Source: JANNSO01 sp964485395 (GTDB lineage: Bacteria > Spirochaetota > Spirochaetia > Treponematales > UBA12059). Taken from it: a DNA stretch of 64,000 bases. Shown one piece after another: positions 17,718-26,831 of this stretch; within the stretch, counting starts at the first letter, position 1, and every line of letters begins with the position of its first letter. A model generated the notes under the pieces. It did not search any database. It worked only from the letters and a program-made list of their open reading frames with translations, and was not told the origin of the DNA. The translations under genes and the position numbers were made by a program. The stretch is taken from contig CAZAJF010000005.1 of assembly GCA_964485395.1 (NCBI GenBank), positions 128,074-192,073 on the forward strand, in the 5' to 3' direction.

Positions 17718-19240
17718 GGATTAACCCTCGATGGTCGCGCGTTAACCTCGCGCGAAAACTCGCCTGCATGAGGCGGATCGGCGGCGTCGATGGCAACAAC
17801 CGCAAAAAAATACAAAACGCCGTTTTTCAAACCGTTCAAAGTTATAGAAAGCTGTCGGGGATCCATTATTTTCAATGGACTTGGGCCTTCCAACGCGTCC
17901 CGCCCGTAATAATTTCCCGAATCTGTACCATAATATACTACATATCCCCGAATATCATCCTCGGTTACCGAAGACCATCGCAATAAAACACGCTCGTTAC
18001 CCGGTATGGCCACGAGGGTGCCCGGAGCTTGCGGCGGATAATCAGGTTCATACTGCAAGTTTATTTTAGAAATAACAGGAGAAATTTCCCCGCGGGCATC
18101 GGGATACAGTAAAAACTTGAACTGGATATACCGTCCTGTGATCCGACCGGCGATTTTATCCAACGGCTTGCCGCTTACGAAAGGAATCCATTCCCTATCC
18201 TCGGCTGCCCAGGCATCGCTCAAATCGGTAATCCGGTAAAAAGACTGAATCGATGCCTCCGCGCTCATTCGAGTGCTGATTCCTATGCGCATCAACAGGG
18301 AGTTCGTATAGCCAAGATCGTAAATCGGGGATGTGGCGCTCCCGCCTTCCTTCCTGAATTTGGCACCGGAGCTGCCTTCGAGCATCACAGGGCTCAGGCG
18401 AAAGTCATCCAGTAAACCGGAATAATTCGGACCAAGATCTAGTCGACTGGAGGAGCCTACCATCAAAGGAAAAACCGTTCCCCTTTCTCGGCCTGTATTG
18501 GTAACATAAGCTATGGCCTCGGGGATTCCATCCATCAGATACTCGAGCATACCGTTATTGGAATCGAAACGCAGGCTATGGTGCGACCATCGACCGGGAA
18601 CAAGCAGGCTTCTTCCTTGAATATTTATCGAGGTATCTTTACCGGAGGGATCGATGAAGAAATTTAAAAACCCAAAAGTCAGCCTGTTTTTAACGACCAG
18701 GCAGGTTGCTTGTTGGGAAACCCACCCCTTGCCGTTTTGTTTGGATGCCTTCCATAGGAAGATAATCTCGCCGTTTTCGGCCCTGCTCGGTTTCAACCAA
18801 AAGTCTACGGTAAAATCGGCAATCGGGCTGGGAGATGAAAAAATGGAAGTTTTCGAAGGTTTGAGACTCAGCATACCCTGGGGAGCCTTGAATTGGGCTG
18901 CACCGTTTCCGAATCTCGCTTGATCTGCATTTACGAAATCTACGGTTCCCTCTCGAGAAACAAGCCAATTTTCATCGGAATCGTCGAACGACTGGTCATC
19001 GAAGTGCAAGGTCAAATCGGAAGGAGCCGCCGTTCCTTTTGGATCAAGGCTGATTTCAAGCCCGCTTATCGGCCCTTTGCTGGTCTTGGCATCGGAAAAA
19101 ATCCATTGAACCGGCGATGATGCCGACAGAACGGAAGCGTCAAACGAAATTTCTTTTTGTTGAGAATATATTAAACCGGTGCAAGTAAGTAAAATACCGA
19201 GCGAAATACCCTTACGCCCCATCGAAACCCAAGCTTTCAT
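17714..19240 (-). CDS. Exported LamG/FN3-domain protein
   Basis: This 508-residue protein starts at the ATG at 19238-19240, chosen because GGAG lies upstream and a good signal peptide follows (GISLGILLTCTGLIYSQQ). An in-frame ATG at 19297 would add 19 unlikely residues. Residues about 110-290 form a concanavalin A/LamG-like fold (FTVDFWLKPSRAENGEIIF, GRWSHHSLRFDSNNG, SGLLDDFRLSPV). Residues about 405-505 form a fibronectin type III domain (VLLRWSSVTEDDIRGYVVYY, YFFAVVAIDAADP). Such proteins are usually surface or periplasmic carbohydrate or protein binders. It heads the operon TPR-HDOD-MBL-Gate and is divergent from uvrC, with 94 bases between starts. Confidence 0.85.
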   Translation of the reverse strand: MKAWVSMGRKGISLGILLTCTGLIYSQQKEISFDASVLSASSPVQWIFSDAKTSKGPISGLEISLDPKGTAAPSDLTLHFDDQSFDDSDENWLVSREGTVDFVNADQARFGNGAAQFKAPQGMLSLKPSKTSIFSSPSPIADFTVDFWLKPSRAENGEIIFLWKASKQNGKGWVSQQATCLVVKNRLTFGFLNFFIDPSGKDTSINIQGRSLLVPGRWSHHSLRFDSNNGMLEYLMDGIPEAIAYVTNTGRERGTVFPLMVGSSSRLDLGPNYSGLLDDFRLSPVMLEGSSGAKFRKEGGSATSPIYDLGYTNSLLMRIGISTRMSAEASIQSFYRITDLSDAWAAEDREWIPFVSGKPLDKIAGRITGRYIQFKFLLYPDARGEISPVISKINLQYEPDYPPQAPGTLVAIPGNERVLLRWSSVTEDDIRGYVVYYGTDSGNYYGRDALEGPSPLKIMDPRQLSITLNGLKNGVLYFFAVVAIDAADPPHAGEFSREVNARPSRVNP

Positions 19241-19320
19241 GCTGATACTACTCCAAAACTTGAATAAACGCACAATACAGCACGCACCAGTATGCACTTT
19301 TTCCGTACTTCGGTATATCT

Positions 19321-19326
19321 TATTAT
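19321..19326 (+). promoter_or_regulatory. Likely -10 box of uvrC (leaderless)
   Basis: TATTAT lies eight bases before the uvrC ATG and there is no Shine-Dalgarno. A -35 element is weak (TTTTTC at 19298-19303, 17-base spacer). Confidence 0.4.
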
Positions 19327-19334
19327 CGAACTAT

Positions 19335-21161
19335 ATGGACGAGAATAAAGACAAAGAATTCGAACAACTCCGCAATACCGCCCGTATGGCGCCCGAGACG
19401 CCCGGAGTCTATCTCTGGAAGAACGCCGATGGAACCATACTCTACGTCGGAAAGGCAAAATCGTTAAAAGCCAGGCTCGCTTCCTATTTTTCAGGAAAAC
19501 GCGAAGTTAAAACCCGACATCTCGTTTCGCATGCGACGCATTTGGAATGGATTCATACCAACAGCGAATATGAGGCGCTGCTGCTTGAGAACAACCTCAT
19601 AAAACGGAATTCACCAAAGTATAACATCAACCTGAAGGACGGAAAAACCTATCCGTCCGTTCGCATTACCAACGAGGAATACCCGAGGGTGTTCAGGACA
19701 AGGCGCATCATCAACGACGGCAGCCGTTATTTTGGACCGTACCCCAGCGCCGAAATCATCGACCGCTACCTGGATCTCATCCGTAGGCTTTTTCCGCTGC
19801 GCCGCTGCAAGTCTTTACGCAAAAGAGATACGCCCTGCATGTATTTCCACATAGGCCGATGTTCCGCCCCCTGCGCGGGAAAGACGACCAAGGAACAATA
19901 CGCGGAACAAGTAGAACGCGTTGCCGAATTACTTTCGGGTGAAACGGAAGTCTTGCTCGCATCTCTCGACAACGATATGAACAAAGCCTCGGAAAGTCTC
20001 CTGTTCGAGCAGGCAGCCAACATACGGGATGCCATCAAGGCGATTCAAGCCTTCCAAAGCGATTCCGGCATGGAGGACTTTTCCGAGGGCGACCGCGATT
20101 ACCTTGCATGGGAATCCGACGGTTCCCTTATTACCTTCGTGGTATTCCAGGCCCGTGGCGGAAAACTCGTCGGCCGGGACCTTTTCAGGGAGCGCTGCTA
20201 CGGAACGGTCATCGAGGCGGTGGATCATTTTATGATTGCGTATTTTACGGAAAAAAGGCTTCCCGCTCCCTCGCTGTTCGTGAAAAATTCCGAAGGTCTC
20301 GAGCTAGCCTGCGAGTATCTGAACAGAGAGCTGGGAGCCGCGACGAAACTTGAAATGCCCCTGGAAAAACGCCATCTCGCCGCAATGGCCATGGCCCAGC
20401 ACAACGCAAAAGAAGATATAACAAAACGCAGACGTGAAATCGGGGACATAGAAGCGCTGGAAGCTCTACGAAATGCCCTGAACCTGGAGACCATTCCGGA
20501 ACTTATCGAAGGATTCGACATTGCCCAATTATCGGGAAAGCATACGGTCGCATCGCTCGTGACTTTCAGGAACGGGGCTCCAGACAAGAAAAAATACCGG
20601 ATTTTCAAGATAAAAAGCCTCGAAGGCAAAATTGACGATTTCGGCGCCATGCGGGAAGCGAGCGCCCGCCACTACACGCATGTTGCGAACGGTGAATCGG
20701 AGACACCCGATCTCGTCCTGATAGACGGAGGCGTCGGACAAGTCAATGCCGTCCAGGCTATGCTCGAAGCATTGGGTTTGGAGATTCCTATAATCGGCCT
20801 GGCAAAAGAAAACGAGGAACTCTGGCCATTCGGAAGCAAGGTTCCCATCGTACTCGAAAAAAATTCGGCGGCGCTTCGCCTCGTCGTGGCCATCCGCGAC
20901 GAAGCGCACCGTTTCGCCACGGGCATGAACCAGAAATTACGCGGCAAGACCGTCAATTTCCCCATTCTGGAGAATATACCGGGAATCGGTCCGGCCCGCG
21001 CGCGCGCCATCATGAAGACATTCGGCTCATTGGATGCCGTTGCCGAGGCTCAGCCTGAGTATTTAGCGAAAATTCTGAAACTCCCCGTGGAAACCGCCCA
21101 GGCCGTGCATGACGCCGTAGGTTTATCCCGACAAAAACCCATAGTTAAAGGAAAGAAATAA
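19335..21161 (+). CDS. uvrC: Excinuclease ABC subunit C
   Basis: This 608-residue UvrC makes the two incisions in nucleotide excision repair. The ATG at 19335 is chosen over an in-frame ATG at 19179 because UvrC proteins begin just before the GIY-YIG domain (TPGVYLWKNADGTILYVGKA, about residues 17-36). The rest of the family layout is present: a Cys cluster (CMYFHIGRCSAPC), a UVR motif near 200-235, the RNase H-like endonuclease domain (DLVLIDGGVGQ), and C-terminal helix-hairpin-helix motifs (IPGIGPARARAIMKTFGS). It is followed after three bases by the YkgJ-like gene and is divergent from the LamG/FN3 operon. Confidence 0.97.
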   Translation: MDENKDKEFEQLRNTARMAPETPGVYLWKNADGTILYVGKAKSLKARLASYFSGKREVKTRHLVSHATHLEWIHTNSEYEALLLENNLIKRNSPKYNINLKDGKTYPSVRITNEEYPRVFRTRRIINDGSRYFGPYPSAEIIDRYLDLIRRLFPLRRCKSLRKRDTPCMYFHIGRCSAPCAGKTTKEQYAEQVERVAELLSGETEVLLASLDNDMNKASESLLFEQAANIRDAIKAIQAFQSDSGMEDFSEGDRDYLAWESDGSLITFVVFQARGGKLVGRDLFRERCYGTVIEAVDHFMIAYFTEKRLPAPSLFVKNSEGLELACEYLNRELGAATKLEMPLEKRHLAAMAMAQHNAKEDITKRRREIGDIEALEALRNALNLETIPELIEGFDIAQLSGKHTVASLVTFRNGAPDKKKYRIFKIKSLEGKIDDFGAMREASARHYTHVANGESETPDLVLIDGGVGQVNAVQAMLEALGLEIPIIGLAKENEELWPFGSKVPIVLEKNSAALRLVVAIRDEAHRFATGMNQKLRGKTVNFPILENIPGIGPARARAIMKTFGSLDAVAEAQPEYLAKILKLPVETAQAVHDAVGLSRQKPIVKGKK

Positions 21162-21164
21162 ACC

Positions 21165-21824
21165 ATGCATCTTACGGAAGCGCTGCCGGAATCCCTGCTG
21201 AAAGAAAAGTTAAAAAATATTAAAATTCTATATGACGAGGTGGATGCTTCCGTCCTTAGATTCGTGGACTCCGCCGATTTCAATTGCGCTTTCGGCTGCG
21301 GAAAATGCTGCAAAGGCTTCTTGCCGGACCTGCTCCCGCTGGAAGCCGCTTATATCGCCGGATTCCTAATCTCCCAAGACCTGGAAAAAGCGGAGACTAT
21401 CTGCAAAACCGGTCTTGCGCCCTTGGAATCACTGGCCGCGACGCCGACATGCCCATTATACCTGCCCGAATCACCCTATCATTGCTCGGTATACGAGGCG
21501 CGTCCGCTGGTATGCAGGTTATTCGGTTTTTCCGGCGTCAGCGACAAGAACAACGACTTGTCTTTTTCGCTTTGCCGTTTCATGGAAAGCGCCTCCCTGG
21601 AAAATCCGGAACGGAAATTCCGGATCGTACAAAATGATCCGCGTTTTCCTATTAAACCGCCTGCCATGTCGGTATTCGGAGAAAGACTCCAATCTTTGGA
21701 CCCCAACGATTCAGGCATGCGCCAATCGTTGCACAAAGCCGTCCCGGCGGCGATAGGCCGGATTTTATTCCTTGTTTCCATCGGACAAAACGAGTCTCAA
21801 GGCAAACGGGGGAGCCCGCAATGA
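21165..21824 (+). CDS. YkgJ-type Cys-cluster (zinc/iron-binding) protein
   Basis: This 219-residue protein starts three bases after uvrC, with AAAGG upstream. It has the Cys pattern of the YkgJ/UPF0153 family: FNCAFGCGKCCKGF near residues 42-55, CPLYL and CSVYEARPLVCRLFGF, and a later Cys in SFSLCRFM. These bind a metal, thought to be zinc or an iron-sulfur cluster. The biochemical role is unknown. Its stop codon overlaps the start of the Rsm22-like gene (ATGA), and the metal-binding protein may help a modification reaction carried out by that neighbour (inference). Confidence 0.8.
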   Translation: MHLTEALPESLLKEKLKNIKILYDEVDASVLRFVDSADFNCAFGCGKCCKGFLPDLLPLEAAYIAGFLISQDLEKAETICKTGLAPLESLAATPTCPLYLPESPYHCSVYEARPLVCRLFGFSGVSDKNNDLSFSLCRFMESASLENPERKFRIVQNDPRFPIKPPAMSVFGERLQSLDPNDSGMRQSLHKAVPAAIGRILFLVSIGQNESQGKRGSPQ

Positions 21825-22990
21825 CGAAGTATATACCTGAAGTACCACAGACGCGCCTGGAGTCCCTGGAAAAAATTATTCGCGATTTATCACCCGATTC
21901 GGGATATTCACGGGATATCGCCAAAAAGGTTACTGCGCTTCAACGGGGGCTTACCGGAGAGCGAAACCTGATCAACCGCGATTATATGGGCGAAAATGAT
22001 TATCTGCTCGCGTATCTCAGCTATTACTGGCCCGTATCGTATGCCCAAGCGCAGCTCGCATTACGGCAGTTGCCGTTAAAAAAAACAGAGGATTCCGCCT
22101 ATAGGATTCTGGATCTTGGTTCCGGCCCTGGCCCCATGAGCTGCGCGGCCGTAGATAATTTTTGGAACAGGCTACCCGTGTCCGAAGAAGCTACCGCCAA
22201 GATTGATGTTACGCTATTTGATATTTCAGGGGCAGCTCTGCGCATTGCCGAGCGCTTGCTTCAAAACAACCAGCTACCGCCTTCGCCTGGCATTACCATC
22301 CTCAAAGGCGACCTTTCAACGGACACGCTTCCGGATGGCGAGTTCGACCTTATTCTGTTTGGACACAGCCTCAATGAAATCGCACATAACCAAGCTGACC
22401 GAATCGTCATCCGCACCGAGCTGGTAAAAAAAACAATTAAAAAACTAAGCCAAAACGGATATTTGCTCATGATCGAACCGGCGTTATTATCAACAAGCAG
22501 GGATTTGATAGAGCTCCGTAATCAGCTGTGCGCATCGGGCTACCCGATTCATGGCCCTTGCACCGCAAATGCCGCTTGCACGATCCTCGAAACGAGCGCC
22601 TCCGCGACCTGCCACGACGAGTCTTTATGGAAGATTCCACAGTCAGTCCAGAAAATCGCGGACGAAGCCGGCTTGGACAGAAATGCCATTAAAATGACCT
22701 GGTTCGCTTTTTCCAAGCCTTACAATGAATTGCTTACCGGAAACGCTGTTTTCAGAGTAGTTTCGGAACCTATGCTCAACAAAGGCGGACGGGTGCGCTA
22801 TCTGTTGTGCGGCCAAAAACATCGAATATCTTTTTCAGCGAAAAAAGACGATCCTGCCGCAATGACCGGCGGTTTTTTCATGATTAAGCGGGGAGACATC
22901 ATTGAAATTGAGAACCCGGAAATCCGGGAATCCGGGCTAGGCTGGCAACGGGAAACCAGGGTTCACACGAAAGATAAGTTCGTCTGCTAA
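21821..22990 (+). CDS. Rsm22-like methyltransferase-fold protein
   Basis: This 389-residue protein shares an ATGA overlap with the preceding gene. It has the N-terminal Rsm22 signature region (NDYLLAYLSYYWPVSYAQAQ), then a SAM-binding motif (ILDLGSGPGPMSC, near residue 95) and an acidic strand (DLILFGHSLNEI). A Cys-rich stretch at about 235-260 (CTANAACTILE...SATCHDESLW) resembles the cluster-binding part of this family. The C-terminal 90 residues look like a small beta-domain. Rsm22 proteins are tied to the small ribosomal subunit in mitochondria; the bacterial substrate is not settled. It converges on the kinase gene at 22987 with a 4-base overlap. Confidence 0.75.
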   Translation: MTKYIPEVPQTRLESLEKIIRDLSPDSGYSRDIAKKVTALQRGLTGERNLINRDYMGENDYLLAYLSYYWPVSYAQAQLALRQLPLKKTEDSAYRILDLGSGPGPMSCAAVDNFWNRLPVSEEATAKIDVTLFDISGAALRIAERLLQNNQLPPSPGITILKGDLSTDTLPDGEFDLILFGHSLNEIAHNQADRIVIRTELVKKTIKKLSQNGYLLMIEPALLSTSRDLIELRNQLCASGYPIHGPCTANAACTILETSASATCHDESLWKIPQSVQKIADEAGLDRNAIKMTWFAFSKPYNELLTGNAVFRVVSEPMLNKGGRVRYLLCGQKHRISFSAKKDDPAAMTGGFFMIKRGDIIEIENPEIRESGLGWQRETRVHTKDKFVC

Positions 22991-24441
22991 GAGGTTTTTA
23001 CGTTTGCGGGAAAAATCATGGTAAAACGGGCGCCGTTATTGCTTTCTATTTCCATCCTACCCGATAATTGCCCGACAAGCGTCATTACAAGGGTAAATCC
23101 AAGGCTTTTAGCTGAATCCGGAAAAATTTCGTACGGTAAGCCAGGGCCGTTATCCGCGACGACAAATGTATAGCTGGCGTTTTTCTCGTCATAGGCAAAG
23201 GTGATGCGAATCTCGGGTTTTTGTACCTTGGTAAAAGCGTGCTTGATGGAGTTCGTAATCAGTTCGTTGAGTATGAGCCCGCACGGTACCGCAAAATCCA
23301 GATCCAAGGCTATATTTTCGATATCGTAATATAAGTCAATGGATTTCTCGGAGCATTGCATGAGGATAGGCACGAAACTCTTGACATAGTCCGGAAACTG
23401 AATGTCGGCGAGACTGGGAGACCTGTACAGCTGTTCATGGATCATGGCCATGGCGCGGATTCTGTTCTGGCTGTCTTGAAGGGCTCCGGCAACTTTCACG
23501 TTCTGCATGCCCCTGATTTGAAGGTTCATCAGACTGATGATTATCTGTAAATTATTCTTTACTCGATGATGGACTTCCTGAAGCAGGATTTCCTTTTCCC
23601 TGAGCGAATAAAGCATAGCCTCTTCCATGCGCGCCCGTTCTTCCACGTCACGCGCAACCCCCAATATTTCCAGGTTGCCATCCGCGGCCCATACCAATGT
23701 CGTAAGGATCTCGACGCGAATCGATCTCATTTTCCTTCGAATGACCGAAACGCGGTACAGGGATGTTTTCCGTAAATCATCGCCTTTTTTAAAAGCGGCG
23801 ATCCTTTCTTTCATGTCGTTCTTTACGGCCTGAAACTCTTCTTTCTCAATGAATTCGCCTATCTGCATTTTTACGGCAACATCTTCCTTGTATCCGCAAA
23901 GCCTGTAGATCGAGGGGCTGATGTAGGAAAATCTCTCGTAGACGGTATTATAAATAAAAATGACATCGGTAAGGTTTTCCGCGATGAGCGCATACAGGCG
24001 TTCGGTCCGCTTCAGCGCAATCTCGGTTTCCCGCAACTTCATCTCGGTTTCGACTTCCCGGCGTACATGATTTAAAGTCTCCGGAAACAGGGATTTAAAA
24101 CTGCCATCCAAAAGCAGAAAGTCGCGGGCTCCAAGCCTTAGCATGCGCAGCGCGTGGCGAAAATCGGAATCATCCGAAATAACGATGAAAGGAGGCATAC
24201 ATGGTTCGTTTTTCTGGATCATCAAGATGAGATCCTCGATATCCATGTCGGGAAGGGAATCGCTTATGACGCAGAGATCAAATTTCGACGATTGAACCGC
24301 TACGAGAGAATCGCCGCCGGAAAGCGCTATCGTTACGGACATTCCCGTTTGACTTGCGATTTGCCTGAAGTTTTCGGCTAAGTCCTCACTTTTTTGGACA
24401 ATGAGGAGGTTAAAATCCATTTTTTCATAGATAGAATTCAT
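22987..24441 (-). CDS. Pseudo-receiver/PAS/HisKA_2 sensor kinase
   Basis: This 484-residue soluble kinase has a receiver-like fold at residues 10-125 and a PAS domain at about 145-265 (LTDVIFIYNTVYERFSYISP). HisKA_2 comes next with LLQEVHHRVKNNLQIIIS, then a HATPase at about 385-480 (LNELITNSIKHAF, DNGPGLPYEI). The receiver has lost its chemistry: the acidic pocket reads LLIVQKSED, the phospho-acceptor position is Ser60 (CVISDSLP) and the conserved Lys is missing (FLLLDGS). It therefore cannot be phosphorylated in the usual way and may sense another signal. No membrane segments. A strong promoter with a -10 box eight bases before the ATG suggests a leaderless message. Confidence 0.9.
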   Translation of the reverse strand: MNSIYEKMDFNLLIVQKSEDLAENFRQIASQTGMSVTIALSGGDSLVAVQSSKFDLCVISDSLPDMDIEDLILMIQKNEPCMPPFIVISDDSDFRHALRMLRLGARDFLLLDGSFKSLFPETLNHVRREVETEMKLRETEIALKRTERLYALIAENLTDVIFIYNTVYERFSYISPSIYRLCGYKEDVAVKMQIGEFIEKEEFQAVKNDMKERIAAFKKGDDLRKTSLYRVSVIRRKMRSIRVEILTTLVWAADGNLEILGVARDVEERARMEEAMLYSLREKEILLQEVHHRVKNNLQIIISLMNLQIRGMQNVKVAGALQDSQNRIRAMAMIHEQLYRSPSLADIQFPDYVKSFVPILMQCSEKSIDLYYDIENIALDLDFAVPCGLILNELITNSIKHAFTKVQKPEIRITFAYDEKNASYTFVVADNGPGLPYEIFPDSAKSLGFTLVMTLVGQLSGRMEIESNNGARFTMIFPANVKTS

Positions 24442-24449
24442 TTGCAGGA

Positions 24450-24478
24450 AGTTTAAGCCTGCGGCGACTTCTTGTCAA
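24450..24478 (-). promoter_or_regulatory. Strong leaderless-type promoter of the kinase at 22987-24441
   Basis: On the minus strand: perfect -35 TTGACA (24478-24473), 17-base spacer, TAAACT (24455-24450), then eight bases to the ATG at 24441. There is no Shine-Dalgarno in those eight bases. The -35 box abuts the hairpin that follows tex. Confidence 0.7.
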
Positions 24479-24507
24479 ATCAGCTGGATGCGGCCATCCA
24501 GCTGATT
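24478..24507 (-). terminator. Perfect hairpin after tex
   Basis: AATCAGCTGGAT at 24478-24489 and ATCCAGCTGATT at 24496-24507 form a 12-base perfect stem with a six-base loop, directly after the tex stop codon. No real T-run follows on the minus strand (TTGACAAG instead), so it is a hairpin with uncertain termination strength; its foot overlaps the next gene's -35 box. Confidence 0.6.
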
Positions 24508-24514
24508 CCCTTCC

Positions 24515-26830
24515 TTATTTTCTGTTTTTCAATAACTCTGCAAATGGATTATAGCTTGTACCGTCATCATCTCGGTTGGATGTTTTTACGGGTTCCGGCC
24601 TGGTTTGCGAACCTGAATCCGCCCGTTTTACAACCACGACTTTTCTTGCCCCCTCGGGCTTCGCCGCGGTATTTTCGCGGCGTTCGCTTTTCAAGGAAAG
24701 CCCGATTCGTTTTCTGATGGTGTCCAGCGAAATAATGACGAATTCCTTTACGTCTCCGACTTTCAGGATATCCATGGGATCATCTATAAATCTATCCGCC
24801 ATTTCCGAAACATGGATCAAAGCGCTTTCTTTTATACCTATATCGATAAAAGCGCCGAAATCCACCACATTTTTTACTTTTCCGATTACTTTCATGCCTT
24901 CCCGAAGATCGGTGAAAACCAATACGCCTTGCTGCATGATGGGTTTGGGAAGATCATCGCGCGGATCCAGGTTAGGTTTTTTAAGCTCGAGGATAATATC
25001 GTCGATCGTCGCGTCTCCGACCGTATATTTTTCTTTCAAGCTAGTGCGCTGTTCCTTGCTCGGGTCTGATCCAGTTTTAGCGATCGGCAATATCTCGCTG
25101 GCCAAGGCATAGTTTTCAGGGTGAACCCAGGTATTGTCCAGGGGATTCCGGCTTTCCGGAATCTTCATGAATCCAGCGCATTGCTCGAACGTTTTCTCGC
25201 CCATTCCGGAAATTTTCTTTAGCTGATCCCGATTGTTGATCTTGCCGTTTTCATCGCGGAATTTCACTATTTTCTTGGCTAGCGAAGTATTGATTCCCGA
25301 AACATACTTGAGGAGCGAAAAGCTCGCCGTATTAATATTGACGCCTACTTTATTTACCACCGACCCTACTACCTCGTCCAGGGTTTCGGAAAGGCGTTTT
25401 TGATTCACGTCATGCTGGTATAGCCCTACCCCGATGGATTTTGGGTCGATCTTTACAAGCTCCGCGAGAGGATCCTGCAAGCGGCGGCCGATGGAAATAG
25501 CGCCGCGGATCGTAAGGTCAAGCTCGGGAAATTCTTCACGCGCCACGTCGCTTGCCGAATAAACGGACGCGCCGTCTTCGTCCACCATGGTAAACTTTAT
25601 ATCAAGCGAATTTTCCGCTATCGTTTCCGCCACGATCCTGGCTACATCCTGCCCGGCGGTCCCGTTGCCGATGGCGATGAGCTGCAGAGAAAATTCCTTG
25701 ATGGCCTTGGCGACCAGTTTCTTTGAATCTTCCGGTTTCGTCTCCTGGTTTATCAGGAAGTACGAGAGGAATTTCCCCGTTTCGTCGATAGCCGCGCATT
25801 TCGACCCGGTACGGATACCGGGATCGATGCCGAGTATCCTGGTACCTTTTATAGGCGGCGACATCAGCAGGTTCTTCAGGTTTTCGCTGAACACATGTAT
25901 TCCATGACCGTCCGCGTTGTCGGTAGCCTCAGAGCGGATTTCCCTGAGAACTGCGGGCGACAGCAGCCTGCGCACCGATTCATCGACGGCAGTTCGATAA
26001 TATTCATTAACCGCCATGTACCTGTCCAGCAGGCAATCGACCGCGCCGTCTTCGTTGACATCCAGGGAAACGGTCAATTCCTCTTCGCGCTCCCCGCGGT
26101 TCACCGCGAGGACGCGGTGCAGCTTCAGCGATGACAGCGGTTCCTTGTAATCCCAATACATCTGGTACGTGCTGGCTTCCTTCTTTTTCTCGTCGATGCC
26201 TTTTACCACGAGGAAGCCTTCCCTCATGTATAGTCTCTTGATGGCCGCCCTGTTTTCCGGATTCTGCGATATTCGCTCGGCGATGATATCGACGGCACCT
26301 TGCAGAGCGTCCTCAACGCTGACCACGCTCAGCTCCGGCTTTTCCGTATTTTCCTTCAGGAATTCCGCCGCGCGTGCCCTCACGGTTTCGGAGGGCTCCA
26401 CGAGCATTATTTCCGCGAGCGGTTCAAGACCTTTTTCTATGGCCATCATGCCGCGCGTTTTTTTCTTTCGTTTGTACGGTGCGTAGATATCTTCTATCTC
26501 GGTAAGGGTTTGGCATTTATTAATATTTTTAAACAGATCCTCGGAAAGTTTGCCCTGCCCGAAAATAGCCTGCAGTACTTCTATTCGGCGCGTCTCCAGA
26601 TTGGTGTACGATGAATGTTTATGCACCGTGTCGCGAACCTGAACTTCGTCCAGGTTACCCGTACGCTCTTTTCTATAGCGGCTTATGAAAGGAACCGTAC
26701 TTCCCTCGGCGGTAAGCTCCACGACGGCGGCGGCCTGGCTCACCCTGATCCCCAGATCGGAGGCGATTCGATTGAGTATATCGGCCTGGCTTACTGCCAA
26801 GGCTCCGATCGTTTCTTCGTTGATTTCCAT
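24515..26830 (-). CDS. tex: Tex-family S1 RNA-binding transcription accessory protein
   Basis: This 771-residue protein has the usual Tex length and layout. An N-terminal helical part contains PFISRYRKERTGNLDEVQVR. The YqgF-like domain begins with ILGIDPGIRTGSKCA (about residue 328), and two helix-hairpin-helix motifs (NINTASFSLLKYVSGI, LKKISGMGEKTFEQ) follow. The S1 domain lies at about 650-725 (GKVKNVVDFGAFIDIGI, ALIHVSEM). It binds nucleic acid and affects transcription. The tail after the S1 domain is basic and variable. AAGGA lies eight bases before the ATG. The gene follows the thioredoxin-like gene by one base, so it sits at the end of the dnaN-recF-dciA operon. Confidence 0.95.
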   Translation of the reverse strand: MEINEETIGALAVSQADILNRIASDLGIRVSQAAAVVELTAEGSTVPFISRYRKERTGNLDEVQVRDTVHKHSSYTNLETRRIEVLQAIFGQGKLSEDLFKNINKCQTLTEIEDIYAPYKRKKKTRGMMAIEKGLEPLAEIMLVEPSETVRARAAEFLKENTEKPELSVVSVEDALQGAVDIIAERISQNPENRAAIKRLYMREGFLVVKGIDEKKKEASTYQMYWDYKEPLSSLKLHRVLAVNRGEREEELTVSLDVNEDGAVDCLLDRYMAVNEYYRTAVDESVRRLLSPAVLREIRSEATDNADGHGIHVFSENLKNLLMSPPIKGTRILGIDPGIRTGSKCAAIDETGKFLSYFLINQETKPEDSKKLVAKAIKEFSLQLIAIGNGTAGQDVARIVAETIAENSLDIKFTMVDEDGASVYSASDVAREEFPELDLTIRGAISIGRRLQDPLAELVKIDPKSIGVGLYQHDVNQKRLSETLDEVVGSVVNKVGVNINTASFSLLKYVSGINTSLAKKIVKFRDENGKINNRDQLKKISGMGEKTFEQCAGFMKIPESRNPLDNTWVHPENYALASEILPIAKTGSDPSKEQRTSLKEKYTVGDATIDDIILELKKPNLDPRDDLPKPIMQQGVLVFTDLREGMKVIGKVKNVVDFGAFIDIGIKESALIHVSEMADRFIDDPMDILKVGDVKEFVIISLDTIRKRIGLSLKSERRENTAAKPEGARKVVVVKRADSGSQTRPEPVKTSNRDDDGTSYNPFAELLKNRK

Positions 26831-26831
26831 G

